DNA from: Spirochaetota bacterium
GTDB taxonomy: Bacteria > Spirochaetota > UBA4802 > JAFGDQ01
Assembly: GCA_016934735.1 (NCBI GenBank)
Contig: JAFGSG010000145.1
Location: forward strand, 1-64,000
Direction: 5' to 3'
Length of the DNA stretch: 64,000 nt
Below, piece by piece: positions 37,312 through 47,742 of the stretch (the first letter of the stretch is position 1; every line of letters begins with the position of its first letter). The translations under genes and the position numbers were made by a program. The notes under the pieces were generated by a model. The model was not told the origin of the DNA. It saw only the letters and a program-made list of their open reading frames with translations, and searched no databases.

Positions 37312-38265
37312 ATGGAAAGAAATCTTGCATTAGAGGTTGTCAGAGTAACGGAAGCGGCCGCGCTTTTTGCGAGCAGATATGCAGGCAGAGGAGATAGCGT
37401 TAAAGCCTTAAATTCAGCAATTGATGCAATGATAAAAGTATTTGCCTCTGTGTCGGTTGAGGGAAGAGTTGTAATAGGCAAGGCCGAACCTGCGGATACA
37501 CAGTTATCGACAAATTCAGAAATAGGAAATAAGAACGGCCCGGAAGTGGATATTGTAATAGATCCGCTTGACGGCGGGATGACCTGCGCAAGAGGAGGGC
37601 AGAACTCGATTTCTGCAGTTGCGATGGGGGAAAGAGGGGCTTTCTTTATTCCTCCTACATTATATATGGAAAAAATTGCTGTAGGCAGCGATGTTAAAGG
37701 TGTTGTCGATATTACTGAAATGCCCGAAATTAATATTAAAAGAGTTGCGAGAGCAAAGAGAAAATATATTGAAGATGTAACAGTATGCGTACTGGACAGG
37801 CCGAGACATGCCGAACTTATTGAAAGGATCAGGTCAGTAGGTGCAAGAATCATTCTGATTACCGATGGAGATATTTCGGGCGCTGTTGCTGCTGCAATGG
37901 ATGAAAGACCTATTGATATTCTTATGGGAATCGGCCGGTCAATGGAAGGCGTGCTTGCTGCTGCTGCAATTAAATGTCTAGGCGGTGATATCCAGGCCAG
38001 GCTTGTTTATAAAGACGATAATGAAATTGAGACCGCTAAGAAAAACGGTATAACGGATCCGGGCAAGATATTTATGCTTAGTGATCTTATACCCGGGAAA
38101 GATCTTATGTTCTCTGCTACCGGCATTACAGACGGGGAATTTTTAAAAGGTGTTCGTTTTTTATCCGGCGGCGCAAAAACGGATTCAATAGTTATGCGTT
38201 CAAAAACGCATACTATAAGATATATAACAGCAATGCATCAGTTCGATTATAAACCAATGTATTGA
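37312..38265 (+). CDS. glpX: GlpX-family (class II fructose-1,6-bisphosphatase) protein with altered active site
   Basis: A 317-residue protein clearly of the GlpX family: NLALEVVRVTEAAALFA, VVIG, VDIVIDPLDG, YMEKIAVG, DGDISGAVAAA and FSATGITDGE. An ungapped comparison with E. coli GlpX from memory shows K29 to S, D33 to L, E57 to K, D61 to A and T90 to G. D85, Y119 and E213 are kept. Loss of metal and catalytic residues makes normal FBPase activity doubtful. It may be a regulatory paralogue or have another substrate. Start ATG; SD GGAG. It lies upstream of glycolytic genes gap and tpiA. Confidence 0.85.
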   Translation: MERNLALEVVRVTEAAALFASRYAGRGDSVKALNSAIDAMIKVFASVSVEGRVVIGKAEPADTQLSTNSEIGNKNGPEVDIVIDPLDGGMTCARGGQNSISAVAMGERGAFFIPPTLYMEKIAVGSDVKGVVDITEMPEINIKRVARAKRKYIEDVTVCVLDRPRHAELIERIRSVGARIILITDGDISGAVAAAMDERPIDILMGIGRSMEGVLAAAAIKCLGGDIQARLVYKDDNEIETAKKNGITDPGKIFMLSDLIPGKDLMFSATGITDGEFLKGVRFLSGGAKTDSIVMRSKTHTIRYITAMHQFDYKPMY

Positions 38266-38377
38266 TGTAAAAAATCAATAAACTTAAAAGCGCTGATGAA
38301 AGCAGAAATGTGTTTGCTTTAAAGACAAGATCAGTGCTGACTTATTTAAAAATATATTTTATTAAGGGGGATGATAT

Positions 38378-38614
38378 ATGGATAATATTATGAGATATAT
38401 CCAGCAGAATCCTGTTATAGCTGTGTGTGCTGCTGCAGTGCTTATATTTGTTGCCGGGTTCATTATACGCAGACTTAGAATTATCTCTCTTGTATTTATA
38501 ATAATTGCTGCGTTTGCCTTCTATGTTATTTTAAAGGACGATAAAATCGGCAAAGTCAAAATTGAAGAGATTAAAAAGGATGTAAAATCCGAAGTAATGA
38601 AAAAGATAAAATAA
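38378..38614 (+). CDS. Small membrane protein
   Basis: A 78-residue protein with a hydrophobic N-terminal half (about 13-55, one long or two short helices) and a basic, lysine-rich cytoplasmic tail. SD AAGGGGG is strong, which supports translation. It is 10 bp before the aminotransferase TTG start, so the two are co-transcribed. Function unknown. Confidence 0.65.
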   Translation: MDNIMRYIQQNPVIAVCAAAVLIFVAGFIIRRLRIISLVFIIIAAFAFYVILKDDKIGKVKIEEIKKDVKSEVMKKIK

Positions 38615-38624
38615 GGAGCTACTC

Positions 38625-39815
38625 TTGACGAAATTAAGACTTGTTGAAAAAAATAATATAGAATCACTGATCTCTGCAGCCGGGAAAGCCATACCTCCAT
38701 CCGGGATAAGAGAATTTTTTGATATTGTATACACAACTCCCGGATGTATTTCTCTGGGTGTCGGCGAACCGGATTTTATTACACCGTGGAGGATATCCGA
38801 TTCTGGGACATATGCGATAAAAGAAGGGCACACTCATTATACTCCAAACAGGGGCCTGCCTGTACTTCTTGAGTTGATTTCCGCTTCATTGCTGAAAAAA
38901 ATCGGGGTTGAGTATGATCCTGAAGATGAGCTGCTTATTACAATGGGCGTAAGCCAGGGGCTGGATATTGCTTTAAGAAGCATTGTAGATCCCGGAGACG
39001 AAGTAATAATTATTGAGCCATGTTATGTTTCTTATCCGGCGAATATCAGCCTGATTTTGGGCAAGCCTGTTGTAATCGAGACATCATCTGAAGAAGATTT
39101 TTCAATAGATATTTTAAAAGTTAAGGAAGCCGTTACGCCGCGTACCAAGGCAATTCTATTGAATTATCCTTCAAATCCAACCGGTATTTCAATCAATAAA
39201 GATACGCTTGAACTCATTGCCAAAATAGCAATAGAACATAATCTTATTGTTATTTCTGATGAGATATATTCTTCGATAATTTTTGACGGCGAACACTTTT
39301 CGATTACATCGATACAAGGCATGAAGGAAAGAACTATTTATCTTAATGGCTTTTCAAAATCCCATGCGATGACAGGATGGCGGCTCGGGTATATTGCAGG
39401 GCCTTCAGCATTAATAGGGACTATGCTTAAGATTCATCAATATACAGCATTATGTGCGCCTTCAATCTCACAATACGCTGCTATTGAAGCTATAGAAAAA
39501 GCGGATAAAGATGTAGAGCGGATGAGACAGGAATATTTAAAGAGAAGAAATTTTATTGTTAACGAGTTCAACGACATTGGCTTGAAATGCGTTATGCCGA
39601 AGGGGGCGTTTTATGTGTTCCCGAATATCTCATCGACAGGAATGACATCCCGCGAATATGCGTTAGGATTGTTGAAAGCTGAAAAGGTCGCGGTTGTCCC
39701 TGGTGAAGTATTCGGGAAGTGCGGCAAGTCAAACATACGTTGCTCTTACGCTACATCAATGGAAGCCCTTAAAGAAGCGATGATCAGAATAAGAAGGTTT
39801 ACACAAAGTCTATAG
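38625..39815 (+). CDS. PLP-dependent aminotransferase, class I/II (aspartate aminotransferase type)
   Basis: Transfers amino groups between amino and keto acids. The 396-residue protein has the fold-type I signatures: ISLGVGEPDF, YPSNPTG, SDEIYSSI and the PLP-binding lysine in NGFSKSHAMTGWRLGYIAG, with a C-terminal RCSYATS arginine. It resembles the aspartate/aromatic transaminases of the patA/aspC-like group; the exact substrate is unclear. TTG start with SD AAGGAG. Upstream neighbour overlaps its ribosome-binding region. Confidence 0.9.
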   Translation: MTKLRLVEKNNIESLISAAGKAIPPSGIREFFDIVYTTPGCISLGVGEPDFITPWRISDSGTYAIKEGHTHYTPNRGLPVLLELISASLLKKIGVEYDPEDELLITMGVSQGLDIALRSIVDPGDEVIIIEPCYVSYPANISLILGKPVVIETSSEEDFSIDILKVKEAVTPRTKAILLNYPSNPTGISINKDTLELIAKIAIEHNLIVISDEIYSSIIFDGEHFSITSIQGMKERTIYLNGFSKSHAMTGWRLGYIAGPSALIGTMLKIHQYTALCAPSISQYAAIEAIEKADKDVERMRQEYLKRRNFIVNEFNDIGLKCVMPKGAFYVFPNISSTGMTSREYALGLLKAEKVAVVPGEVFGKCGKSNIRCSYATSMEALKEAMIRIRRFTQSL

Positions 39816-39834
39816 TAGCTTAGACAAAAACAAG

Positions 39835-40329
39835 ATGGCCATATTGATCGACGGATTTAATCTCATTTACAAATTTCCGGATCTTGAAGGATTGATGTAT
39901 CAGGGCAGATTATCTGATGCAAGAACCGGCCTTTTGAATATATTAAAACAATACATTCTCATAACAAAAGCGAATATAACTGTTGTCTTTGATGGTAAAA
40001 AAGACCTTTCGGTTGAAATTAAAAAAGAAAATATTAAGAGCATTGATGTATATTATTCGCTGGATTATTCCGCTGATTTTCTCATTAAACAATTTATAAA
40101 GCAGGATTTAAATCCCAGAATGACCACAGTTGTCACTTCTGACAGAGATATAATCGATTATGTAAGGCGTTTTAAAGCAAAGATAAAAACCAGTGAAGAA
40201 TTTTTTAATGATATAAACGTAACAATTAACACATATTTTGATTCATTAGAACCTGAGAAAGATGACAATCCCATTATAGATGACAATGAGATTTTTTTCT
40301 GGGAAAAACAGTTTAATAAAAAAGCTTAG
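39835..40329 (+). CDS. YacP-like NYN-domain RNase-type protein
   Basis: A 164-residue protein of the NYN (PIN-like nuclease) fold. The N-terminal ILIDGFNLIYKFP, the FDGK motif (TVVFDGKKD) and VVTSDRDIIDYV supply the acidic metal ligands. YacP-like proteins such as Bacillus Rae1 cleave mRNA on the ribosome; whether this one does is not shown. It lies 19 bp after the aminotransferase gene. The 327-bp spacer to gap follows. Confidence 0.8.
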   Translation: MAILIDGFNLIYKFPDLEGLMYQGRLSDARTGLLNILKQYILITKANITVVFDGKKDLSVEIKKENIKSIDVYYSLDYSADFLIKQFIKQDLNPRMTTVVTSDRDIIDYVRRFKAKIKTSEEFFNDINVTINTYFDSLEPEKDDNPIIDDNEIFFWEKQFNKKA

Positions 40330-40404
40330 GCTGTTTTTTAAACTCCAATGCAGCTTAAAGGAGTGTATAAATTACTATTATCTTTGCAGGCACATATTAT
40401 CAAT

Positions 40405-40464
40405 TATTTTAAGTTCCTGCAGAATTCAGGCTGCACCCTCAGACAGGCTCCTGAACTTAAAATA
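40405..40464. other. 12-bp perfect inverted repeat with a GC-richer centre
   Basis: TATTTTAAGTTC (40405-40416) pairs with GAACTTAAAATA (40453-40464) around 36 nt. An alternative inner stem TTCAGG/CCTGAA (from 40425 to 40456) would compete with it. The two mutually exclusive folds suggest a structured RNA or a terminator for the yacP-like transcript, though there is no T run. Confidence 0.5.
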
Positions 40465-40571
40465 TGACCCAAAGTCACTTATCAATTTTCAGTGATTTTG
40501 AGATGCATTCTTGATAAACTGACCTGATTTTATGGATTTTATTCTCCGAATAGCTATTGACAAAATATGCT

Positions 40572-40580
40572 TGTTATAAT
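40572..40580 (+). promoter_or_regulatory. Extended -10 promoter of gap
   Basis: TGTTATAAT matches TGnTATAAT exactly. A TTGACA at 40557-40562 is only 12 bp away, too close for a normal -35. The start codon is 77 bp downstream of the -10. Confidence 0.6.
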
Positions 40581-40644
40581 TTCTTTTCTTAATTATAATA
40601 ATTATTATTATTCTCCCTTAAAAAAGCAAAAATTTATTAAATAA

Positions 40645-41715
<1,071 letters not shown>

Positions 41716-41761
41716 TATTAAGTGAATATAATTTAATATGATTTTTTAAGGTTTTAACAGG

Positions 41762-41799
41762 GGAGACACAGAGAACAGATATCGGAGCTTTGTGTCTCC
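41762..41799 (+). other. 12-bp hairpin between gap and tpiA
   Basis: GGAGACACAGAG pairs with CTTTGTGTCTCC (one G-U) around 14 nt, followed by ATAATTTTAG. The T run is weak, so it may be an attenuator or mRNA-stabilising structure rather than a full terminator. The tpiA start is 58 bp downstream. Confidence 0.55.
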
Positions 41800-41856
41800 A
41801 TAATTTTAGACATAATATCATACTAATTGTGAAATATATTAATTTGGGAGACTACC

Positions 41857-42615
41857 ATGTCAAGAAGACAGATTTTTGCCGGCAATTGGAAAATGTATAA
41901 AACATACAATGAAGCTGTTGATCTGGTAAAAGGTATCATGAAGGATATTGCAGATATAGGAAGTAAGGAGGTAGTTGTATTTCCACCCGCAGTTTATTTG
42001 AGAGACATAGTCTCTTTATGCAAAAATTCCGGGATTGATGTCGGAATCCAGAACATCCATTTTGAAAAGGAAGGGGCTTTTACAGGTGAAATTTCTCCGC
42101 TTATGGCAAAGGATGTTGAAGTAAGATATGCATTGATTGGACATTCGGAAAGAAGGCATGTTTTTCACGAGACAGACGATGAAGTTAATAAAAAAGTAAA
42201 AGCTGCTCTTGAGGCCGGGCTTGAACCGGTTGTATGTGTCGGGGAATTGCTGGAAGAGCGTGAAGCCGGCAAATCCGAGGATGTCGTAAGACGACAGACG
42301 GAAGTTGCTTTCAAAGATATAGATATAAAATTCGTGCAGAAAATAATAATAGCTTATGAACCGGTATGGGCCATAGGTACAGGTAAGGTCGCAACTCCGG
42401 ATATTGCGGATACAATGCATAAATCAATCAGGGAAACTGTTAAAAAAAAGTATAATGAAAAGACAGCGGATGGAATTTCTATCCTATACGGAGGTTCCGT
42501 AAAACCGGAAAATATCGCGGAATTATATGCGAAGGATAATATTGACGGCGTACTTGTCGGTGGGGCAAGCTTAAAAATTAAATCTTTTCTTGACATTATT
42601 CACGTGGCTCAATAA
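41857..42615 (+). CDS. tpiA: Triose-phosphate isomerase
   Basis: Interconverts dihydroxyacetone phosphate and glyceraldehyde-3-phosphate. FAGNWKMYKT has the substrate Lys, IGHSERR the catalytic His and AYEPVWAIGTGKVATP the catalytic Glu. YGGSVKPEN and LVGGASLK complete the barrel. It has 252 residues, normal length. SD GGGAG precedes the ATG. secG follows 38 bp downstream, a common gap-tpiA-secG order without pgk. Confidence 0.97.
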   Translation: MSRRQIFAGNWKMYKTYNEAVDLVKGIMKDIADIGSKEVVVFPPAVYLRDIVSLCKNSGIDVGIQNIHFEKEGAFTGEISPLMAKDVEVRYALIGHSERRHVFHETDDEVNKKVKAALEAGLEPVVCVGELLEEREAGKSEDVVRRQTEVAFKDIDIKFVQKIIIAYEPVWAIGTGKVATPDIADTMHKSIRETVKKKYNEKTADGISILYGGSVKPENIAELYAKDNIDGVLVGGASLKIKSFLDIIHVAQ

Positions 42616-42653
42616 TAATTGGTATCGTTTTTCTAATAAGGAGGTTTTTATAA

Positions 42654-43028
42654 ATGACAGTTTTAATATCGGTCGGTACTGTTCTATTTTTAATCCTATC
42701 GGCTTTGTTGGTTATATTAATTTTACTGCAGTCTGATAAAAGCGCTGGAATGGGAATTCTTGGCGGATCAAGCCAGTCGACATTCGGATCCTCAACAGCT
42801 GATATAATAACCAAAATTACCGGAGTTATGGTTGGTATTTTTATGCTGGGTTCTCTCGGTCTGGCCGTGCTTGAATCGTACAGGGTTAGTTCAATTGAGA
42901 GAGAATTCATTTCATCGGATTCAGATATATCCGGGATTGATAAAGATAAATTAGACGCAGATAAAAAGCAGAATACAGGGATAAATGACACTGGAACGCC
43001 AATAGAGGCAGGTAAAGAAAACAAGTAA
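42654..43028 (+). CDS. secG: Preprotein translocase subunit SecG
   Basis: Small component of the SecYEG channel. The two transmembrane helices (about 6-26 and 53-76) enclose the conserved loop LQSDKSAGMGILGGSSQSTFGS. A charged C-terminal tail of about 45 residues makes it 124 residues. SD AAGGAGG precedes the ATG. It follows tpiA, and a ferredoxin gene follows it. Confidence 0.94.
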   Translation: MTVLISVGTVLFLILSALLVILILLQSDKSAGMGILGGSSQSTFGSSTADIITKITGVMVGIFMLGSLGLAVLESYRVSSIEREFISSDSDISGIDKDKLDADKKQNTGINDTGTPIEAGKENK

Positions 43029-43075
43029 TAAATATCAGATCCATTTCTTGAAAATATTATAAGGAGGATATCTGC

Positions 43076-43267
43076 ATGGCAAGAGAGGTGTATGTTGACG
43101 AAAATGAATGTACCGGATGCGAACTGTGCGTTGATACGCTTCCGGAAGTGTTTGAGATAAGTGACGATGGTGTAAGCCATGTCCATAACCCGAATGGTGC
43201 GGATGAAGATAAAATTCAGGAAGTAATAGATAATTGTCCGGCTGAATGCATTCATTGGAAAGAATGA
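43076..43267 (+). CDS. Single-cluster [4Fe-4S] ferredoxin
   Basis: A 63-residue electron carrier. Cys residues lie in CTGCELC near the start and CPAEC near the end, with the LPEVFEI segment typical of Desulfovibrio/Thermotoga-type monocluster ferredoxins. The protein is acidic. SD AAGGAGGAT is strong. It is the last gene before a clear terminator. Its redox partner is unknown. Confidence 0.92.
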   Translation: MAREVYVDENECTGCELCVDTLPEVFEISDDGVSHVHNPNGADEDKIQEVIDNCPAECIHWKE

Positions 43268-43305
43268 CCAACCAAAGATTGATCTTTTAGTATTTGGTAA
43301 AATAT

Positions 43306-43348
43306 AAAGCGCAATTTTTCTTCGGAGAAGAGGGATTGCGCTTTTTTT
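43306..43348 (+). terminator. Rho-independent terminator after the ferredoxin gene
   Basis: AAAGCGCAAT pairs with ATTGCGCTTT around an inner TCTTC-gga-GAAGA hairpin, followed by a run of seven T. It is the strongest terminator in the window and ends the gap-tpiA-secG-ferredoxin unit. Confidence 0.9.
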
Positions 43349-43435
43349 GAAAGAAGCCGGCGATTTATTTGAACGGATATGAATAATTAGTGAATTTAAT
43401 TGTTATGTTTTATTAAATGATAGGTTTTATAATTA

Positions 43436-44968
43436 ATGGAACAAATTGGCCTGATGAACAGATATATATTTATTCTCATTGCAGCCGGTATATTTATATT
43501 CTGGAATCTGATTTTCCCATGCATATCGTATTCCGAGGAGTATTTTTTAAAACTTCCGGTATTTTCGGAAGATATTACGAATGGCGATAATGATTCAGAT
43601 AATTATGCCGGAGAAAGCAGTAAATTAAAAAATATAAATTTGGATATACAGGGTTTATATGGAATCCAGTATAACCAGATGTTCGCCGGTTTCAGCCTAT
43701 CGCAGGAAAAAGATGCCTTTGTGTATCTTGTGAGTTCCAAATTTAACAGATCAGGTGATTTCGGTTACAATGATGAGATATTTGACAATTCGGGTTTTAA
43801 TGAGAATACAGTAGGGCTAACGGTAAATTATAACTGGACAGACGTAAAATGGATATTTGAAGCAGAAGCGGACAACGAATCAAGAGGCATGTTTAATAAT
43901 GATGTATATAGCCGTGAAGAGAAAGGTAATAATAAAATATCTTCCAAAACAATATTCAAATTAAGCCCTTCAACCGAATTATTTTTCTCAGCAGGCGGAG
44001 CCTGGTATAAGCACAGTCTGATTGCTGTTGATGCAGCAGACTTTACGAAAAGCAGGGTGCTTCAGGGCAATGCTGAAATCGGAGGCGAGTATGTCTGGTC
44101 AGCTTCAAACAGAATGAGACTGAATGCTGATCTGCTTTATTATGATTATGTACCGGAAGAATTCGACAATGACAGGCATTTTAAGGGTGAAATAATCGAT
44201 GATTTCAGTTTCAGCAGGAATGTCGGGATAAGTTTTGGATTTGGTTATGTTAATAATAAAGACGAAAAGGATGTAAAATTTCCGATTCCTATAAATGCAA
44301 GTCTGTCTCTTAAGGGATATAAATATTTTTCTGCTGTTGTTATGTATAAATATGATTTAGTCCCTTTCCAGCCGGAAGACTTTTATTTAAAACAAAAATA
44401 TATTAATCCAAATTATAATCTTCCCCCGGGCCTGGTCCATGCAGGTGAAATAAGGACCGATTTAAAAGTGAACAATATTTTGAATATTAAGGGAAATTTT
44501 AAAATCGAGAAAAATAATAACTATTATAATTATTTTCCGGCACTGGGGAATGTTTTAAGGGCAGAAACTCTTGAGATTGTTTCATATAATCCCGGTATAG
44601 AAGCAATCTTTACGTTTTATAACAAGATTTGGGGAATGGCCTTGACTTATAATTATATTTATTTTGACGCACCGAAAAAAATAACATATATTCCGGAGCA
44701 TGAAGCTTCATCTGCAATAAGATATAACGGGAAAAACTGGAAGTTTGAATGGAATAACAAACTGCGCGGAAAAGTTTATACTGATCCTGATACTGATAAA
44801 ACTCTCCCGGAATCACTAATCGGATCTTTGGGAATACAAAGGAGAATGCTGGAGGGATCATATTTGTATTGCAAGGTGGAAAATTTATACAATAACAGAT
44901 ATACGCTGAGAAGCGGTTATCCTGAACCAGGGCTGTCGGTACTGATAGGATTAAGGATTTTAATTTAG
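43436..44968 (+). CDS. Outer-membrane TonB-type beta-barrel protein without a plug
   Basis: A 510-residue exported protein; ATG 43436 or the second Met (residue 7) may be the start. The signal peptide runs to about residue 33 (ISYSEE). Alternating hydrophobic strands with many Tyr/Phe/Trp fill the rest. The C-terminus, with KVENLYNNRYTLRSGYPEPG followed by LIGLRILI, is the typical end of TonB-dependent receptors. No plug domain or TonB box was seen, so it is a plugless barrel or a diverged receptor. Ligand unknown. Confidence 0.75.
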   Translation: MEQIGLMNRYIFILIAAGIFIFWNLIFPCISYSEEYFLKLPVFSEDITNGDNDSDNYAGESSKLKNINLDIQGLYGIQYNQMFAGFSLSQEKDAFVYLVSSKFNRSGDFGYNDEIFDNSGFNENTVGLTVNYNWTDVKWIFEAEADNESRGMFNNDVYSREEKGNNKISSKTIFKLSPSTELFFSAGGAWYKHSLIAVDAADFTKSRVLQGNAEIGGEYVWSASNRMRLNADLLYYDYVPEEFDNDRHFKGEIIDDFSFSRNVGISFGFGYVNNKDEKDVKFPIPINASLSLKGYKYFSAVVMYKYDLVPFQPEDFYLKQKYINPNYNLPPGLVHAGEIRTDLKVNNILNIKGNFKIEKNNNYYNYFPALGNVLRAETLEIVSYNPGIEAIFTFYNKIWGMALTYNYIYFDAPKKITYIPEHEASSAIRYNGKNWKFEWNNKLRGKVYTDPDTDKTLPESLIGSLGIQRRMLEGSYLYCKVENLYNNRYTLRSGYPEPGLSVLIGLRILI

Positions 44969-45189
44969 AGTACGTTTGAAAATATTTTTTCAAAAGTAAT
45001 TATTATCAAACTGTCCCCTCATTTTTTAATTTATATATTTTCTTGACATTAGCCGGTATGTAAAGTAAAGAGAGCAGAAAAAACAGCTGACAACCGGGTA
45101 GTTTCACCTGTAGTTAATTTTAATTAAAATATAACTATTATATTCTTTGCCTACGCGGACGTTCATATTATGAGGTTGATTTACTATTA

Positions 45190-47736
45190 ATGAAAAATGC
45201 GCTTATATACTTTTTTATTGCCAACTTCCTTTTAATGTTCAATGGAGGTTTTACAGCTCCTTCGAAATACGAAGGCATGATAATAAGAATGATTGAATTT
45301 GAAGGCTTAAAGAATGTTGATGCTGAAGACTTGCTTGTTGAACTGGAACAAACATATATTGATAAAGGATTTCCGCTTAAAGCATCTGAAGTGAGAAAGG
45401 CCATTAAACTGATTTTTGCCAAAGGCCAGTTCGAAGACGTTACAGCTGAAGTAGCAGAGCACGGAGATGGAGTTAAACTCAGATTCGTCTGCAGGGAAAG
45501 GCCGCTCATTTCAAAGATCACATTTAAAGGTCTTAAGGAAAAAAGCAATATTGATTTAGAGGGTATTATACCGGTTAAAGAAGGAGATGTATTGAAAGTA
45601 GATCTCCTTGAAAACAGTATTAATCTAATGAAAAACAAATACAAGGAAGATGGTTTTTATAGTGCGGTTATTAATTATAAATTAAATAAAAATGAAAAGG
45701 AAAATACCGTAGAAGTCTATTTTATTGTGGATGAAGGTGAGGAGATAAAAGTAGAAAAAATTTCTATACTGGGTTCCAGGAAGGTAAAGGCAGACAAGCT
45801 TCGAAGTGTTATGGAAACAAAGGAAAGCGGATGGCTGGACGACGGCAAGTTTAATAAAGATATTTATGAACAGGACAAAGGCAAAATAATAGCCTATTTA
45901 AAAGAACTTGGTTATAATGATGCGCAAATAATTGAAGACAGAGTTGAATATGAGTGGAAAGATCCGGAAGAGGAAAAAGACAGGGCCATCTACATTACGA
46001 TCAAAGTTGTCGAAGGCGAGAAATATTATTTTGATAAATATACAATATCCGGCAATAAGATATTTGATACAAAGACATTAGAATCCAAATTTCAGCTAAC
46101 GAAAACAGGTGAAGAGTTTAACAATACTTCTTTTCAGATGGACCGGCAGTCTATTAGTTTTACATATGCATCAAAGGGCTATATATTCGCAAGAGTTACT
46201 CCGAAAAGGACTGTGGAAGAACGGGAAGTTAAAGTTAAAGAGGGTACAGAAAAACGAAAATTTGTCAGGATTGATTTTGAAATACAAGAAGGCAGCCAAG
46301 CATACATTGAAAATATTATAATAAAAGGAAATAAAAAAACTAAAGATAAAGTAATCAGAAGGGAAATAGCCGCAAAAGAAGGAGAACTCTTTAATTCTGC
46401 TAAAATACAGATTTCCAGAGAAAAGGTTTTTAATCTGGGCTATTTTAAACAGGTTAATTTTGATATCAGGCCCGGCAGCAAGGAAGGCTTAATGAATCTA
46501 ATCGTTGACGTTGAAGAACAGCCGAGCGGTACGATCTCACTTGGCGGCGGATACGGCACCCAGTCCGGATTTTCAATTTTCGGCGATATAGCCGAAAACA
46601 ATCTTATGGGAAACGGACAAAGAGTAGGGCTGAGACTGCAGTATGGGCCTACTCAAACTGAAATTACACTAAGTTTTCATGAGCCATGGCTTATGGATAA
46701 TTACCCACTTGGTTTTTCCTCCAGTATTTTTTATAAATTATATACAATTAAAACAGACTCAATGTTCAGTAGTTCCAGCGACGATGATGAAGCCGAATAT
46801 CAACTGCAAAAGATTGGATACACGCTTGGATTACATTATCAGTTCTGGTATCATTATACTGTAGGTGCTATATGGGGGCATGCGTTTAAAACCATATTAA
46901 ATGCCTCGGGAAACTGCGATGATGATATTTTTTTAGAGCAGTCATATGAAAGACAGGAAACCAGAACAATAAGCTACTATATTTCGAGAAATACGAAAGA
47001 TAATTATTTGAATCCGACAAGAGGAACGTATGCGAAGTTCAGAGTTGATCTTACCGGCGGTACCGTTCTCCGCGGTGATGATCATTTTATAACATATACT
47101 CCTGAAACATATGCATATTTCAATCCATTCGGTATTCATCTGCCCTTTCTTAAAACACACCCGATTGTTATTGAACTCAGGGCAAATGGAACTTTTAACA
47201 CGCCTCCTTTTGATAAACGCAGACTTGAGAAGATACAGTCTCAGGATGATAATGCATGGCTTGAATCAGAAGATATGCTTTATTTAGGAGGAGCGGAAAC
47301 TTTGAGGGGATGGGATGCATACGATGATTTGTTTCCTGAATCGTGGCAAAACAGGCTCTATCATAGAATAACTTACGGTGCAGAGCTAAGGATCCCTGTC
47401 CATCCGCAAATGTTCTGGTTGGCATTATTCTTCGATGCAGGCTCTTTGTGGACGGACAGTTTTTGGGAAAAGACAGCATCAGCATCAGATCGTAGGGATA
47501 TAAATAATGACAGAGCAAATAAGCAGTTATATGATATAAGAGATTTTTTTAATGCTGACAAGATGAGTTATTTTAAATACTCATGGGGATTTGGATTTAA
47601 AGTGCAAATACCAATGATGCCTCTCCGGTTCTGGTTCGGTAGAAAAGTGGAATGGGTAGGGATGGATAAAGGATTTTTCCATGAATTAAGTCAGGATTTC
47701 AACTTTCAGTTCTCTATAGGAGACTTCAGGTTTTAA
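45190..47736 (+). CDS. bamA: Outer-membrane protein assembly factor BamA
   Basis: Omp85-family insertase of the BAM complex. A signal peptide (about 1-22) is followed by five POTRA domains (about 27-445), with recurring IEFEGLKNV, ITFKGLKEKSN, ISILGSRKVKA, YTISGNKIF and IIIKGNKKTKD strand starts. The 16-strand barrel (about 445-848) contains GGGYGTQSG, LRGWDAYDD (the VRGF-type L6 motif) and ends in FQFSIGDFRF. It has 848 residues, normal length. The Skp-like gene starts 6 bp later. Confidence 0.96.
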   Translation: MKNALIYFFIANFLLMFNGGFTAPSKYEGMIIRMIEFEGLKNVDAEDLLVELEQTYIDKGFPLKASEVRKAIKLIFAKGQFEDVTAEVAEHGDGVKLRFVCRERPLISKITFKGLKEKSNIDLEGIIPVKEGDVLKVDLLENSINLMKNKYKEDGFYSAVINYKLNKNEKENTVEVYFIVDEGEEIKVEKISILGSRKVKADKLRSVMETKESGWLDDGKFNKDIYEQDKGKIIAYLKELGYNDAQIIEDRVEYEWKDPEEEKDRAIYITIKVVEGEKYYFDKYTISGNKIFDTKTLESKFQLTKTGEEFNNTSFQMDRQSISFTYASKGYIFARVTPKRTVEEREVKVKEGTEKRKFVRIDFEIQEGSQAYIENIIIKGNKKTKDKVIRREIAAKEGELFNSAKIQISREKVFNLGYFKQVNFDIRPGSKEGLMNLIVDVEEQPSGTISLGGGYGTQSGFSIFGDIAENNLMGNGQRVGLRLQYGPTQTEITLSFHEPWLMDNYPLGFSSSIFYKLYTIKTDSMFSSSSDDDEAEYQLQKIGYTLGLHYQFWYHYTVGAIWGHAFKTILNASGNCDDDIFLEQSYERQETRTISYYISRNTKDNYLNPTRGTYAKFRVDLTGGTVLRGDDHFITYTPETYAYFNPFGIHLPFLKTHPIVIELRANGTFNTPPFDKRRLEKIQSQDDNAWLESEDMLYLGGAETLRGWDAYDDLFPESWQNRLYHRITYGAELRIPVHPQMFWLALFFDAGSLWTDSFWEKTASASDRRDINNDRANKQLYDIRDFFNADKMSYFKYSWGFGFKVQIPMMPLRFWFGRKVEWVGMDKGFFHELSQDFNFQFSIGDFRF

Positions 47737-47742
47737 AACTGC

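Noticed and set aside
40280..40495. 71-codon frame at the end of the NYN gene and into the spacer
   Set aside because: Overlaps the yacP-like gene in another frame and runs through an inverted repeat; no SD.
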